Assembly (NCBI GenBank): GCA_022432975.1
Contig: CM039502.1
Span: forward strand, 17,059,453-17,123,452
Source: Begonia masoniana
Lineage: Eukaryota; Streptophyta; Magnoliopsida; Cucurbitales; Begoniaceae
Reading direction: 5' to 3'
Length of the DNA: 64,000 nt
Below the pieces are notes generated by a model, which was not told the DNA's origin, made no database searches, and saw only the letters and a program-made list of their open reading frames with translations. A program made the translations under genes and the position numbers. Positions 35,405 through 48,240 of the stretch are shown here, piece after piece. Positions within the stretch are counted from its first letter, which is position 1. Each line of letters opens with the position of its first letter.

Positions 35405-36122
35405 GATGTTAAAAACAAGTTCTTCTAAGCTGGATGATATTTTAAAAACCAGCAAATTAAGTGGTGATCGCTCTGGACTCGGTTTCAAAGAAAAAAGCTC
35501 GGTTTCACAGACAGTGTCACATACAGTGTCATCACCAGTATCAAATTTTATATCACCGAAATTTTCAGGAAATTTTTTTGATTACAAAGGGAAGCAAGTT
35601 GCAATAAGCACTACTAGAATCGAGCAGAAAGAAAAGTCTCATCTTGCTTCTATAAATAGAGGTAACAAAATTAATTCGATTTGTCACTATTGTAATCGAC
35701 GTGGTCATATTCGCACAAGATGTTTTACTTATCTAGCTGACTTAAGACAAGGCACTGCTAGAAATTTCTCCTCTTGCGGATTTCATCAACAAAGATGGGT
35801 GATTAAATCAAACTTGAAATGTAATGTTACACAAATCTCTTTAAAGGCTACTACAACCGATGCTTGGTACTTTGATAGTAGCTGCTCTAGACACATGATC
35901 GGTGAAAAGAAATTCTTGAAGGATATCGTTTCTGAAAGTGTGGGAAAAGTGACATTTGACAACGGTGTCAAGTCTAGTGTCATGGGCAGAGGGACACTAA
36001 ATGTTTCAGGGCTACAAAAATTGGAGAATGTTTTTTCTGGTTGATGGTCTAAAGGCTAATTTAATTAGCATTAGTCAACTGTGTGATCAAAATCTAAATG
36101 TTCATTTCACCCGTGGAAAATG
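35405..36122 (+). pseudogene. Sirevirus gag end and protease
   Basis: The frame resumes after the solo LTR with KMLKTSSSKLDDILKTSKLS. It includes a true CCHC knuckle (CHYCNRRGHIRTRC, about 35682). The protease region WYFDSSCSRHMIG (about 35863) reads Asp-Ser-Ser where Copia proteases have Asp-Ser/Thr-Gly, so the active site looks damaged. A frame change near 36032 (one extra T in a T run) precedes LISISQLCDQNLNVHFTRGK, the start of the pre-integrase zinc domain, which is cut at 36123. Confidence 0.85.
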
Positions 36123-38923
36123 TGTAGCGACCCTTACTCGTATCCTAATTTTACTGTATAAATTTTTCTTTTCTCTATAACCCTATAATATTACATTGTA
36201 ATTTAAACCATTGAAAACCATTTAAGAAAATATGAGAAAACATTTAAGTAAAAATAATTAAAACAGGGGAGGGATCTGCCGAAATCTGGAGAATCATTGG
36301 AGATTAGTTTATAAAATTTAAACTTAAAGGCGGCAGATTGCATAAGGGCGTAAAGTCAATATTTCCTCTTGGGTTTCTTAAATGTGAACAGTGGCAGAAG
36401 TGTGTTTTTCCTCTCGGGTTTCAACAACAGAACAGAGGAAGACGGAAACGACAGAAGCTGATGGCTTCGTGGACGTTTTAACCTAAAAGCTTCGTAGACG
36501 ACGAAGTCAGAAAACGCCGTGGACAATGAAGACTGAAGGCTTCGTGGACGTTTAAACCTAAAAGCTTCGTGGACGATGAAGTCAGCGTCAATGGTCGACA
36601 GAGTCCATGGTCAACCCACAAACTTATTTAAGCTTATCATCCGTAGACCACGTGTTACCCACGTGACTTCATTAACTCGGCAGACGACGTCTACCGATCA
36701 ACAGAAATCGTGGGCGACGCTATCGTCCACGAGGCTTATTTGTCCATAATTGTCTACATAACCATGGACGATGACTTTCTTACAGATTACTTAACTAAAT
36801 ACTTATCGTCCAAAATCTTCCACGTGACCCAATTGTCCACGGGACTCATTCTTCCACGTGACCATGGACGATGGCTTTCTCACAGAACACTTAACTAAAT
36901 CGGCAACCTCTCTGGAATCCGAAATTCCAGAGAGTTTTCCTCTCTCTTTCCTTTATTCCCTGCACACTTATACCTCCATTTTCTTCACACTATCACCAAC
37001 GAAATTCTACTTACACCACAACCATACTCAAAACGACTCGAGACACATTTAACACGAAATACGTTTTCACGAAAATGAATTGCGTGGATCCGTTTAAAAA
37101 CTAAACAAACCCCTATCAAATTTGACAACCAAGCAGTTCGGTAGCATCAAATTCACAATCTTTACAAAACGCTTTATAAAACAAATCAATCAAAAACATC
37201 AAAACATTTTTTATCCACTATCCAGAACCAAACATCCTAATATGTTCAATCTATACAATTTTTCCTACGGTCTAACTATCGTGTCCCAAAATACCATTAC
37301 TTCCCCACGGGTCAAAAAGCGCACCGACTGCCCAGCGCACTCCCACGGGCCATTCTCCTTCAATCTGTACGATCATATGGTAGAGGGAAATCCTCCTCAC
37401 CTTGCTTTATGTCACCTACACCATAAAGACACCTATGAGATAAAAATCTCAGCAAGTTCTACGTAAATTTTAATGCATGATCATGTATGCTCAATGCTAT
37501 GAAAACCGTCCATGTCATTTCATATATCCGTACGTGTCAGTCTATGGTTATCGGAAACGCTCGACAGATAGATAAGGCACGTCAAGCGAGTAGACAGCCC
37601 ACACCATCTGAAGGGAGGAAAACCCGTTCCCCACGGAACGCCAGGTCTGAACCTCATCCCTAATAACCCCATGTCATGGTTGTTTACTGTGATACTTTAC
37701 TTGCCTTTTTACATGCATGTTCTTTTCATGAAATTCGTGCGTAAATTCATTTTCATGACGTTTTTTAAAACCATGATGCATGAACAGTTCAATATAAACA
37801 TACAAAATGAGCATACCATCAAAACACGACAAATACCATCAAACCGTCACAACAATCAACCTATAAAACAACCGAACCTAAACTACCCAACTGAAACAAT
37901 TAGACGAAACAATGACCAACTTAAACAAACGAAACACCAACGTATCCTCAACAACAAACTCCGGATTATGGTGTAGGCCAATCGGCCACAGTAAGTCACG
38001 AGAACTTACCTCGTGCGCGTTGAACTTCAAGCTCCGTCCACGATCGTCGTTTACCTAAGCAATTCACAACGTCGACGTTGAAACAAATTCGAACCTTTAA
38101 CATCCAAATTAACAAAATCCTTAACTAAGGAAATTTCTAAAATTCTAACTTAACTAATCGAGGCATTTTAATAACAATTAGCGTTCGATACCTCGAAACC
38201 ACCATTAACGAGTTTTTCAAAAACCCCCCTAAAATCCTCAAACTTCAACACTTATCACAAATCGACTTAACTTCGTCCAATAACGTTCAATACGTCCATA
38301 ATATCCACAACTACGGTAAACCTATCGATTTCAAACCCTAAATCACGTTTTTAACAAAACCCTAAACGAACCCTAATCGTTTAAACTCCGTAAAAATCGA
38401 AATAAACTTTCCTACAACCTTAGAATCGTACCTAGGGTCGGGATTGAAGAAGAAAACGTGAAGAACGGAGACGATCGGAGAGGAAACGCCGTTGGAAGGG
38501 AGAGATCGCCTGGGAAAGAAGGAAAAGAAGAGAGGAAATCGTCGACGTGAAGGAGAAGGAGAGGGTTGTGATGTTTATTTAAATTTGACTTGCAAAATTA
38601 CGATTTTTGTTCTTCCTTTGATTCTCTATTTGTTTCGCCCTTTGTTTCGTTATTTAACTAACGATTCGGTTTTTCCAAATTTCCTTATTTCGCCAATAAA
38701 TCCAACTTATTACTAGGGTTCTATTAAAACTGTCTGTTCGCAATTTGGACCTCGTTTACTATTTTTACCAAAGTATCCTTTATATTACGATAAACGTAAT
38801 TCTCGTAAAATTAGCGTGATCGTAATAACGCTTTCTTTTCACGAAACCGACCTAATTGACATAATTACAAAAATGCCATTATATTCTTTATATTACAAAA
38901 ATCCCGTAAATCCGGGTGTTACA
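36123..38923. repeat. Solo LTR 3 in the Sirevirus pre-integrase domain
   Basis: A 2801-bp unit, TGTAGCGACCC ... CGGGTGTTACA, with perfect aaatg on both sides (36118-36122, 38924-38928). It shares long similar stretches with the solo LTR at 53116-55522, such as CACCTACACCATA-AGACACC and ATGAGATAAAAATCTCAGCA. It is a member of the same TGTRRCGACCC family group. Confidence 0.88.
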
Positions 38924-41725
38924 AAATGCATGGTATCTAATCATGACAGAAATTACATCATAGAGGGAGTAAGATCTTCTCACAACTGTTATCTTATTTA
39001 CTCATCTTCTACTTACTTTTGTTCAAGCATGGAAGATTCTGTTTTATGGCATAGAAGTTTGGGTCATGTCAATGATCGAATGTTAAAGATAATTATATCA
39101 AAGGGAGCTGTCCGTGGTGTTCCAAAGATGAATTTTGATGAAGGAAGAATATGTGGACCATGTCAGATTGGGAAGCAAACTAAGGTGTCACATCTAGTGT
39201 CGTCAACACCAGCAACAACTCATGTACTTGAGCTGCTTCACATGGATCTAATGGGTCCAATGTCCATCGAAAGTATTGGAGGTAAACGATATGTTTATGT
39301 TACAGTTGATGATTTCTCTCGATATACATGGGTGGAATTTCTTAGAGAAAAATCCGACACATTCAAAGCCTCAAATCTTCATGTATCCGACTCCAACGTG
39401 AAAAAGATTGTATTATCATGAAGATTATTCGCATCCGCAGTGATCATGGGAGAGAATTTAAAAACTCTAAATTCTCAGAGTTTTGTAATCAGTTTGGTAT
39501 ATTTCATGAGTTCTCAGCACCTAAAACTCTTCAACAAAATGGAGTTATGGAGAGCAAAAATTGAACTATTGCGGAGATGTCACGAGTAATGTTACATGAG
39601 AAGAATAGTCCACAGAAATTCTGGGCTGAAGCTATGAACACGGCTTGTTATACTATAAATCGAGTGTACCTTCAAGGAGGAACTTCAATGACACCTTATG
39701 AGATCTGGAAAGGTAAAATCCCAAATCTAAATTATTTTCATCCTTTCGGTAGTACTTGCTATGTATTGAATGACAGGGCACATAGGAGGAAGCTAGACCC
39801 CAAGAGTGATGAAGCCATTTTCTTGGGCTATGCCACAAATAGCCGTGCTTATCGAGTTTACAACAAAAGGACTCTAAATGTCATCGAATCTGTGAATGTT
39901 CAAGTGGATGATTCTCTGGAACCAGATGATACTCACATAGACGATGTAGTGCAGAATTCAAATGATGAAAAATTCGGTGTTTCAACCAGTATTACAGGTG
40001 ATGTTACGAGTAGTGTCACAGACCAAGTTTCACAAATTGATGACGTAACCACATCAGATCCAAGACAACCGTTCACGCGTGTCTAGAAAAATCATTCTGC
40101 ATATGAAATTATTGGAGGTCTAAATGATGGTATTCGAACCCGCGATAAACCAAGAGTCAACTATCGTGAAATGATTCAATTTTCATGTTTTACTTCATCA
40201 ATTGAGCCCAAAAATGTGAAAGAAGCCTTGTTAGATGAATATTGGATTGGTGTTATGCACGAGAAACTTGATCAATGCAAACGGAATCAAGTGTGGAACT
40301 TGGTATCATGCCCCCCGATGTGAATGTCATTGGTACCAAGTGGATATATAAGAATAAAAGCGATGAGGATGGTAATATTACTCGAAACAAGGCTCGACTA
40401 GTTGCTCAAGGATATTCTCAGATTGAAGGTGTTGATTTTGATGAAACATTTGCTCCGGTTGCTCACCTTGAGTCTATTCGCCTACTATTAGCCACAATAT
40501 GTGTGATGCGGTTCAAGTTATATCAAATGGACATGAAGAGTGTCTTCCTTAATGGTATTCTTAATGAAGAAGTGTATGTTGCTCAACCAAAGGGTTTTGA
40601 AGATCCTCATCATCCCGAGTATGTCTACAAATTGAAAAAAGCATTATACGGGCTCAAACAAGCCCCTCGGGCATTGTATGAAAAAATCACCGTGTATTTA
40701 TTGTCAAAGGGATATGAGCGAGGGGGAGTAGATAAAACCCTTTTCATCCATCTTGAAAAAGGTCAGTTTTTACTTGCCCAAATCTATGTTGATGATATTG
40801 TGTTTGGTTCGGTGTCACAAGCAATGGTGAATGAATTTATTGCTCAAATGACCGGGGAATTTGAAATGAGCATGATAGGGTAACTCAATTACTTTCTTGG
40901 ATTTCAGATTCAGCAAGGTAATAATGGTATCTTTATCTCTCAAAGCAAGTATGCTAAACAATTGTTGAAACAATTCAAGTTGGAGAATGCTCATCCGAAT
41001 AGAACACCGCTTGGGACACATGAGAAAATTATAAAAGACAAGAATGGAATTTCTGTTAATACTAGATTATATAGATGCATGGTTGGTAGTCTCCTATATT
41101 TAACTGCAAGTCGGCCAGATATTTGCTATAGTGTTGGAGTGTGTGCTCGTTTCAAGCAAATTCTCGAGAATCACATTTAATATTTGTCAAGCGGATACTT
41201 AAATATATTAACGGGACGGCTGACTATGGGATTTGGTATTCATTTGATACTAATGCAAATCTTGTTGGTTATTGTGATGCTGATTGAGTTGGGAGTTCGG
41301 ATGATCGAAAAAGCACCTCCGGTGGATGTTTTTTTTTGGAACATAACTTGGTGTCTTGGTTCAGCAAGAAGCAAAACTCAATCTCTCTGTCTACTGCCGA
41401 GGCAGAATATATTGCAGCTGGTAGTAGTTGCACTCAGCTTTTCTGGATGAAACAAATGCTGAAAGATTATGGTGTCACGCAGGATATCATGACACTCTAT
41501 TGTGACAATATGAGCGCCATCAATATTTCCAAGAATCCGGTTCAGCATTCTCGGACCAAGCATATAGATATTCGATATCATTTTATTCGATTTCTAGTGG
41601 AGGACAAAATTATTAATTTGGAGCATATGGTGACCGAAAAACAAATTGCCGATATTTTCACCAAGACATTGGATGGTGAAAGATTTGAAGAGTTAAGGTC
41701 TGCCCTAGGCCTCTGTGTCTTGTGA
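38924..41725 (+). pseudogene. Sirevirus pol: integrase, reverse transcriptase, RNase H
   Basis: The rest of the Copia polyprotein. The pre-integrase part WHRSLGHVNDRML ... CGPCQIGKQ is at 39045-39180 and the integrase core (LLHMDLMGPM, VTVDDFSRYTW, then RSDHGREFKN) at 39230-39600. A stop at 39562 replaces an expected sense codon. RT runs from about 40280 (VIGTKWIYKNK, RLVAQGYSQ, QMDMKSVFLNG) with its catalytic YVDD at about 40785. RNase H is at 41336-41725 (STAEAEYIAAG, SAINISKNPVQHSRTKHIDI). Stops at 40881 and frame changes near 41180-41330 finish the inactivation. The tail ...EELRSALGL is typical of Copia. Confidence 0.92.
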
Positions 41726-42108
41726 AGAAATATTTCTAGTTGTAAGTTTTTATTTGCTTTCATTAAAAAAACAAAAAAAAAAAGTTGTTAGTATTTTCGC
41801 CACTTGTTTTAGGCGACTTCTTTATTAGCTAATTTTTTTCAATTATAGTCTACAACTTTTTGCATGACACATGATCTATTATGAAAATTTTGGCAGATTT
41901 TATGGGAACTGAGAGATAATTTCTTCCATATTTAGAGAGATATTGGTGGAATTTGATCTGATTGCCTCTTAAGTTTGTTTATTTGAAGTTTTTGGATTTA
42001 TTTTCCAAACTTTATGGGAATTAGAAGATTCTTCTGGAATTATTAAATATGGTTTATGGTTTATTTCCATAATTCCTACACACGGACTTCTCTCTCCTTC
42101 TCCCGATC

Positions 42109-42819
42109 TGTAAAGCCCGCCGGCCCAACCTGGGATCCGCGACGTTTTAACCCATCTCCGACCCCAACCGGACCCTTGAGCCTCTGAGGATCTGCGGAGC
42201 ATGGATGGCCCACTCACGAACTAGTAGCCCAAGTGGTACTCCTCACTTGTAGCCTTGGGTACTAATCCCTGAGGTCTTGGGTTCGAGTGAGGAGGAAGGA
42301 AAAAACTCCCTATAGGGGGAGAAGTTCGTGAGTGGGCCACCCATGCTTCGCGGATCCTCAGAGGCTCGAGGGCCCGGTTGGGGCCAGAGATGGGTTAAAA
42401 TGTCGCAGATCCCAGAGGGTTGGGCCAACGGGCTTTACAAAAAAAGGCGCCTTTTTTTGTAAAGCCCGCCGGCCCAACCCTCTGGGATCCGCGACGTTTT
42501 AACCCATCTCCAGCCCCAACCGGGCCATCGAGCCTCTGAGGATCCGCGAAGCATGGGTGGCCCACTCATGAACTTCTCCCCCCTGTAGGGAGTTTTTGCT
42601 TTCCTCCCCACTCGAACCCAGGACCTCAAGGATTAGTACCCAAGGCTACAAGTGAGGAGTACCACTTGAGCTAAAGACAAAAACTCCCTATAGGGGGGGA
42701 GAAGTTCGTGAGTGGGCCACCCATGCTCCTCGGATCCTCAGAGGCTCGAGGGCCCGGTTGGGGCCGGAGATGGGTTAAAATGCCGCGGATCCCAGAGGGT
42801 TGGGCCGGCGGGCTTTACA
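42109..42819. mobile_element. Paired palindromic element with tRNA-like pol III boxes
   Basis: Two adjacent units, 42109-42439 and 42458-42819, each start TGTAAAGCCCG and end CGGGCTTTACA with arms of about 110 bp. Between the arms is a tRNA-like segment. In unit 1 an A-box (TAGCCCAAGTGG, 42225-42236) and a B-box (GGGTTCGAGTG, 42279-42289) are on the plus strand. In unit 2 the same boxes lie inverted (A-box at 42662-42673, B-box near 42610-42620). GATC on each side may be a short target duplication. It is a SINE-like or foldback composite; I cannot name the family. Confidence 0.68.
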
Positions 42820-42914
42820 AGATCACTACTCTCCGTTTCTCTCTCACAAAAAGGTTAGGGATTTCAAAACTCTTCTCTGAAAGATTCTCAAAAATTTCAC
42901 AAGGAAAGTCTTCA

Positions 42915-44621
42915 ATGCCTGCTCCCAGTATGTGGTCTCCTCTTTCTGAAGCTGATTTTTCTAGAGTTGTGGTGGAAGCAGTTCCCATTCAGCAGGTAGA
43001 TCCTTTCAGTGTAAGAACTCGCTTCAATCTTTTAACTGGACCTACATCAAATGTTAGTGTTGGCCCTCCCAAAGCTCCAGATTCTTCTAAAGTTTCTCAA
43101 GTATCAAAGAGAAAAAGGCATGAACTGAAGAAAGTTGAATCCTCTTATGAGGATTGGGAAGAAGAACACATGAAAGTTGTTTCCACTGATGATGATATTC
43201 TCGAAATACCTGACCCTGAATCTACTGAAAAAATAATCTCCAAACCCAGGAAAGAAAAATCGATTCCTGTAACTAGTAGACTCACTCGCTCTCGAACAAA
43301 GTCTCCAGTCAAGTCGAGTCCTACAATAACAAAAACTTCTGTTTGTTCCCAAGCAAGCTCTAAAAGAAGAAAGACTATTGTTCCCTCTCGCACAAGTCCA
43401 AGAACAAGTAAGTCTTCCGATCCTTTTGCTGCATGTGATGATTTTAAGTCGGAATATTGTGCTGGACTTTGGCCTAGGGTCTCAAAAAGGATTGTGTGGT
43501 CTGAAAGAAACATTCACGAATGAGACTTTAAAAACTGTCAGGGTATTGTGGATTTGCTCACCAGTCAAGGGTTGGGCAAAACTATTAGAGGTTTAAACCC
43601 TTTTGTCTTAAAGGTTGTCCAAGAATTTTATTGCAACTTAGATACACATGTGAATAATCTTGATCATTCCAATTATGGTCATGTGTTTGTAAGAGGACAT
43701 CTGTTTGAATTCTCTCCCACAGCAATCAATACCTATTTATGCAGTTATGGAGATGATTCAGTTGAATTTTTACCTGATTTTGACAAGATTATATTCGATG
43801 TCACGAGTGGTGTCAAGTGTGTTTGGCTCGGTGGAAAGGACTTTCTAGCTTCTCAACTCACTGTAAAGTATGCTATTTTACACAAGATTGCCATGCGAAA
43901 CTGGCTTCCTACCTCTCATGGGACAGGGGTCAACAAATCAATGGCAGTTTTGTTATTTAAAATTAGGAATTACATTTCATTTGATGTTAGACAATTTATG
44001 TTTGAGCAAATAGTAAAGCATGCAGATTGTAAGTATGAAAGGACTACCCTTCCATTCCCTCGGTTAATCTATGGCTTGATATAATCTCAAAAATCGGTAA
44101 TCAGGGGCAAAGAAGTTTTTGATTTAGATAAAGAGGAGATAAGAATTCGTCATACTCTGTTTGAAGGTGATCACATAAATGATCTGAAAGATACTGCTAC
44201 TCATGTTTCCACTCCAGTTCATGCTGCCTTATTCTCTCGGAACTTGAAGGTACTTAAAGATGAATTAAAGTTTTTAAATAATCAACAAGTGTTGATTGAA
44301 AAGAGAAGAAAAGAAGTTTTAGGTCTAATTGATGACCTTGAAGGAACAACATCTAAAGATGCTTTTGATGGTGATATTTTTGAACAACAAAGGACTGCTA
44401 ATAATGTTCCAGCTACTGTTGACTCCACCAACGATGTTGCTGAATCAACTAAAGAAATTGATGAGTCGATTGAAGAATTTGCTGATGCAGAAACTCAGGT
44501 TCCCTCTACAACTTTTGATACTGATCTACCTAGTGTCACTTCTGATGTCATGACTGCAGCAACAGAAACTCATGCCACTCAAAATGAGCAGTTACCAGAA
44601 TCCGAGTTTGTCACTGATTAA
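42915..44621 (+). pseudogene. Env-position ORF of the Sirevirus, plant-transposon domain
   Basis: An additional reading frame between pol and the 3' LTR, as in SIRE-type elements. It opens MPAPSMWSPLSEADFSRVVV and passes a basic Ser/Thr-rich stretch (VTSRLTRSRTKSPVKSSPT). After a stop near 43522 comes a globular domain: KVVQEFYCNLDTHV, FEFSPTAINTYL, VKYAILHKIAMRNWLPTSHG, LLFKIRNYISFDVRQFMFEQIV. It stops near 44084. A third piece (to 44621) has a coiled-coil-like LKVLKDELKFLNNQQVLIEK and an acidic tail. No signal peptide or membrane span is convincing, so an envelope function is doubtful. The middle domain resembles those at 12400-13260 and 63445-64000. Confidence 0.75.
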
Positions 44622-44648
44622 ATGATGTGTTTAAACAATTTTCATTTG

Positions 44649-45128
44649 TTGCTGGAATTTTCTCTTTTGCTGCTGGATATTTTCATTTGTTGTTGGATAT
44701 TTTTCATTTGCTGCTGGATACTTTCTTTTGCTGATGGATTCTTTTTATGTTGATCTGGATATGTAGTCTTCTGTTCTCTTTTTGTCCTTTTATGGCAAAA
44801 AGGGGGAGTAATTTGAGGTTTGTGCTTACACTGATTGCTGGGATATGATGTGCATGTCATGAATAGTGTTTTGTGCATTGATCTGCTGTTGCTGGAATTT
44901 TCTCTTTTGCTGCTGGATATTTTCATTTGCTGTTGGATATTTTTCTTTTGCTGCTGGATACTTTCTTTTGCTGATGGATTCTTTTTATGCTAATCTGGAT
45001 ATGTGGTCTTCTGTTTTCTTTTTGTCCTTTTATGACAAAAAAGGGGAGTAATTTGAGGTTTGTGCTTACACTGATTGCTGGAATATGATGTGCATGTCAT
45101 GAATAGTGTTTTGTGCATTGATCTACTG
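44649..45128. repeat. Direct 240-bp repeat before the 3' LTR
   Basis: Two copies (44649-44888, 44889-45128) with few differences. Each holds GCTGCTGGATATTTTCATTTG-type units and a purine-rich tract. Tandem duplication of this region multiplies the tracts. Confidence 0.88.
44797..44808 (+). other. Purine-rich tract, Sirevirus
   Basis: AAAAAGGGGGAG, with a second copy at 45037-45048 (one base changed) and a third, CAGGGGGAG, at 45174-45182. Several PPT-like tracts upstream of the 3' LTR are a recognised Sirevirus trait, as I recall. Confidence 0.7.
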
Positions 45129-45218
45129 TTGTAAGTATTAAGGAGGAGCTTTGATGATCTTACATCCAGCATTCAGGGGGAGTTCTTGATTTTGCCAAAA
45201 AATGCCAAATGAGGAGAT

Positions 45219-46373
45219 TGTTAATGTCAATATGTGTTGGCATATGATTTCTTGGCAAATTAATTAAAGTGTATGGCTTTGTTTATCTTGACAATTAAAT
45301 ATAAATTACAGTTATATTATCAGGTAAGACAAATAGATTTTGTGGAGATTTAAGTGTAAAATATATGCAGAATATTTGCTTTTGGAAAGCTTGAAAAATA
45401 AGGAAAGTGAATTACTTGGTGATCAAGTTATCAATTGAATTTATCTATGGAAGACCGATTTGAAGATTATGAATTATGTGTGTCATACCAAATAGCAAGA
45501 TTCGTGATCCAACTATTCTAGGATCCAAATCTGTTTTATTCTAGTACTTTCCATATGTGTCGCAAAGGGTGTCACGAATCTGGATTTTGTGATTGTGTTT
45601 CCTTATATTGTACTTTCTGTTTTGGAACGAAAATCTGTTACAGATATATTTAAGCATCTACCCTTCACAGAAGAAGTAAGCAGATTATTGATTACTCTTT
45701 GAAATTTACTTGTTTGACAAGCCGCCGTTATTTTCCTCTCTCTTGCTTCTGCGAGTGAGTGTGTTATTGTTTGTTCAGTCTCTGTTGACTGTTTCCGCAC
45801 TCTACCTCTGTTTGGATTTCATTGTTATTGAGTGTGGTGGTGTGCATCCTAAGACAACGATTGGTGTCACAAGCGGTGTCATAGGAGTGTTCTTCTTATT
45901 CTTCATTAAAGCTCAGTCTCGGGAGGAGACTGTATTCGAGCTCAGGAGGAGTTCTGTTTATTGACAAGAGGAGTTTGTTGTTCTTGATTGTGGGTAAGGG
46001 GATCTTGCCATAACACGGATTCCGGGAGGAGTCGCCAACAACAAGGGGATCTTGTTGTTTTCTAGATCTCGGGAGAAGTCGATCTTCAGTCGAGGGGAGC
46101 TCGCAAAAACAGTTTCTTTGGGGAAGTTAGGAAGAGACGGCGACAAAGATAAGAGGAAGTTTTTATTTGTATAAGTCCGGTTGTCTTGTAACTTTGTTAA
46201 CTCTCTGAAATATTTTTAAATCTGGACGTGGCCCCGCAGACGTAGGCAATTTTCCGAACTGCGTTACCAACCTTGTGTCTCCTTCTTTACGCATTTCTTT
46301 ATTGTCCATTACTGTTGTTCACTATTGGTGTTACAAGTAGTGTTACGACACCATATAACTAATCACGATTTCA
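45219..46373 (+). repeat. 3' LTR of the Sirevirus
   Basis: A 1155-bp intact LTR, TGTTAATG ... GATTTCA, followed by the duplication ccgag. It gives the uninterrupted reference for the split 5' LTR. Confidence 0.95.
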
Positions 46374-46378
46374 CCGAG

Positions 46379-48012
46379 TAAAGATACAAAGATCGTTATT
46401 CGAATTGAAATTTACCATTTGTTCTTCGAAAACACTGAAAAGCCGCAATAAATGATGCAATAAAATATAAGTAATGGTCGAACTATAAAAACGCAAAGTA
46501 ATTACACACTATTTATGTTATCAGACTACATACTTTAAGCATACGACAATGGATGGATGACATCTCACTTATCTCTTTTTTTTTTGCTAATGGTTCCAAT
46601 AATCATGCATACTCAAGAGTAACAAAAAGATTTTGAAGAGAGAATATTACGAGTTACATATCCTCTACAATTACAAGAGAACAATATGCAAAGTGGAACA
46701 TGATAAAAGCAAGAATTCTATCCCTTAAGGTATGATTCTATGTTGATAAAAACAAAGATAAGATCTCATACATCAAAAAGAAAAGCAGCATGTTCAAATA
46801 TATGCTTAACTTACAACTAAACATATATTTCTGATAGAAGATTTATAATGAGAGCAGTATCCCATGGAAAGATCATCCAATCTTTCCATGAAACCATCCT
46901 TCTGGGAGACGAAATGGGTGTGCATGCGAAGATAAGAAGACTCCTACATTCATCTCTATGTGTACATAGAGTTGACGTATTCTAAATGTGATGTGTTTTG
47001 ACATATTGGCATGTATGTATCATAATGTTGTGTTCATAATCATATCCATCCCTCTCACACAAAACTTTGCAATAAACATTGTAAAGATATCACAATAGCC
47101 ATAACTTTCAACTTCACTAATAGAAAGTTATAAAAAAAATCAATTTGGATGACTGCTAAATATCTTAGTACGTGTGATCCCCGTGTCATCAATGAGGGCA
47201 CCAAAAAGACATAATCTGCTTAGAAAAATCTAAAAGTACAGTAACGTCGTTCGGTTCTCTCAGTACAATATTGTCCGCTTTGGGTCAGTGTTCACACAGT
47301 TTTGTTCTTGGGGTCATTCCCAAAATGCGTTGTACTAAGTAGGAAGGAGAACTCTACTTATAAACTATGCATTTTTCACTCTCCCAAGCAACGTGAGATT
47401 GTGCACCCCCACTGGTATGGGCTAGACCCCACCAGACTCTCGTTGCCTTCATATGGCAGACTGTCAGAGGTACATAGTGCATAAAAAATCAAATTTTGAA
47501 ATCGAACTAACTACAGTACAATTCGTTGATCGTTCTAGAGATAAATTAATCACACACAATTTTCGTATGCATAAAAGAAAGAACACAAGCACATTCATCT
47601 GATATTAAGTGACAGGAAAGGAAAGGAAACACCATCTTCACGCCTCAATACTTGCATAAACCTTTTCTAATAAGAACACCTACAGACTTTTAACATGCCA
47701 TATTAACTCATTCATTCCCCATAAGTAACTTGTACTATTACTTCGACTAAAAATGACAAAACAAAATTATTCCTGTCATAACAATTGTGCTGATTCCAAA
47801 GAGTTTTATCACTTTCATAACAAGGAAAATTATTCCTTATTTCATCATCTTACACTTATGTCCTGTCTCCTTTTGTCATGGGAAGTGTAAGAAAGAACAT
47901 ATAAGCTTGTCCCAGTACTATGAAAAACTCTCTAAATTGAAATCATTTTGACAATATAAATGCTATTGATTCAAAGATACAATGACAATTTGTGCATCAA
48001 AGTATCTAGTAT
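46379..48012. other. Gene-poor region right of the Sirevirus
   Basis: AT-rich sequence without a supportable gene. A stretch at about 47300-47480 has a promoter-like look (TTATAAACTATGC, CTCTCCCAAGCAACGTGAG), but no ORF of note follows. Together with 26097-27465 it is the site into which the Copia inserted. Confidence 0.4.
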
Positions 48013-48240
48013 TGTAACGACCCTTAACCGTACCCGTATTTTTTCGTATTATTTTATTTTATTTTTAACAATGTATCGTTTGAGCGGAAATTTAAATCGT
48101 TAAGATCGTTCAGAGAATTGAAAATGTTTAAATTTCATTTTTATTTTTAGCTGATCACGATCGATCGTGATATGACCACGATCGATCGTGATTGCAGAAA
48201 AATGTTAAAAACTTAATTTTTATAAATTGTTTTATTAAGT
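48013..48240. repeat. LTR fragment, TGTAACGACCC family
   Basis: It starts TGTAACGACCCTTAACCG and carries two copies of ACGATCGATCGTGAT (about 48158 and 48178), then fades. Only the left end of an LTR of the 53116 type is present; no right end or duplication is seen. Confidence 0.6.

Larger units (their letters stand above)
27471..46373 (+). mobile_element. Sirevirus-type Copia LTR retrotransposon with nested insertions
   Basis: A Ty1/Copia element bounded by the perfect 5-bp duplication ccgag (27466-27470 and 46374-46378). The LTRs start TGTTAATG and end GATTTCA. The order is LTR, PBS, gag, protease, integrase, RT, RNase H, then an additional ORF, several purine-rich tracts and the 3' LTR. 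The Copia order, long LTRs, extra env-position ORF and repeated AAGGGGGAG tracts before the 3' LTR fit the Sirevirus lineage as I know it. Three solo LTRs and one palindromic element have inserted into it, which brings it to 18.9 kb from an original of about 10 kb. Confidence 0.93.

Noticed and set aside
41969..42629. Three minus-strand ORFs with similar SEARG-GW-RWVKTSRIP sequence
   Set aside because: They are translations of the inverted arms of the palindromic element.
42915..44621. A true viral envelope gene in the Sirevirus
   Set aside because: No signal peptide, membrane span or cleavage site is seen; only the position is env-like.
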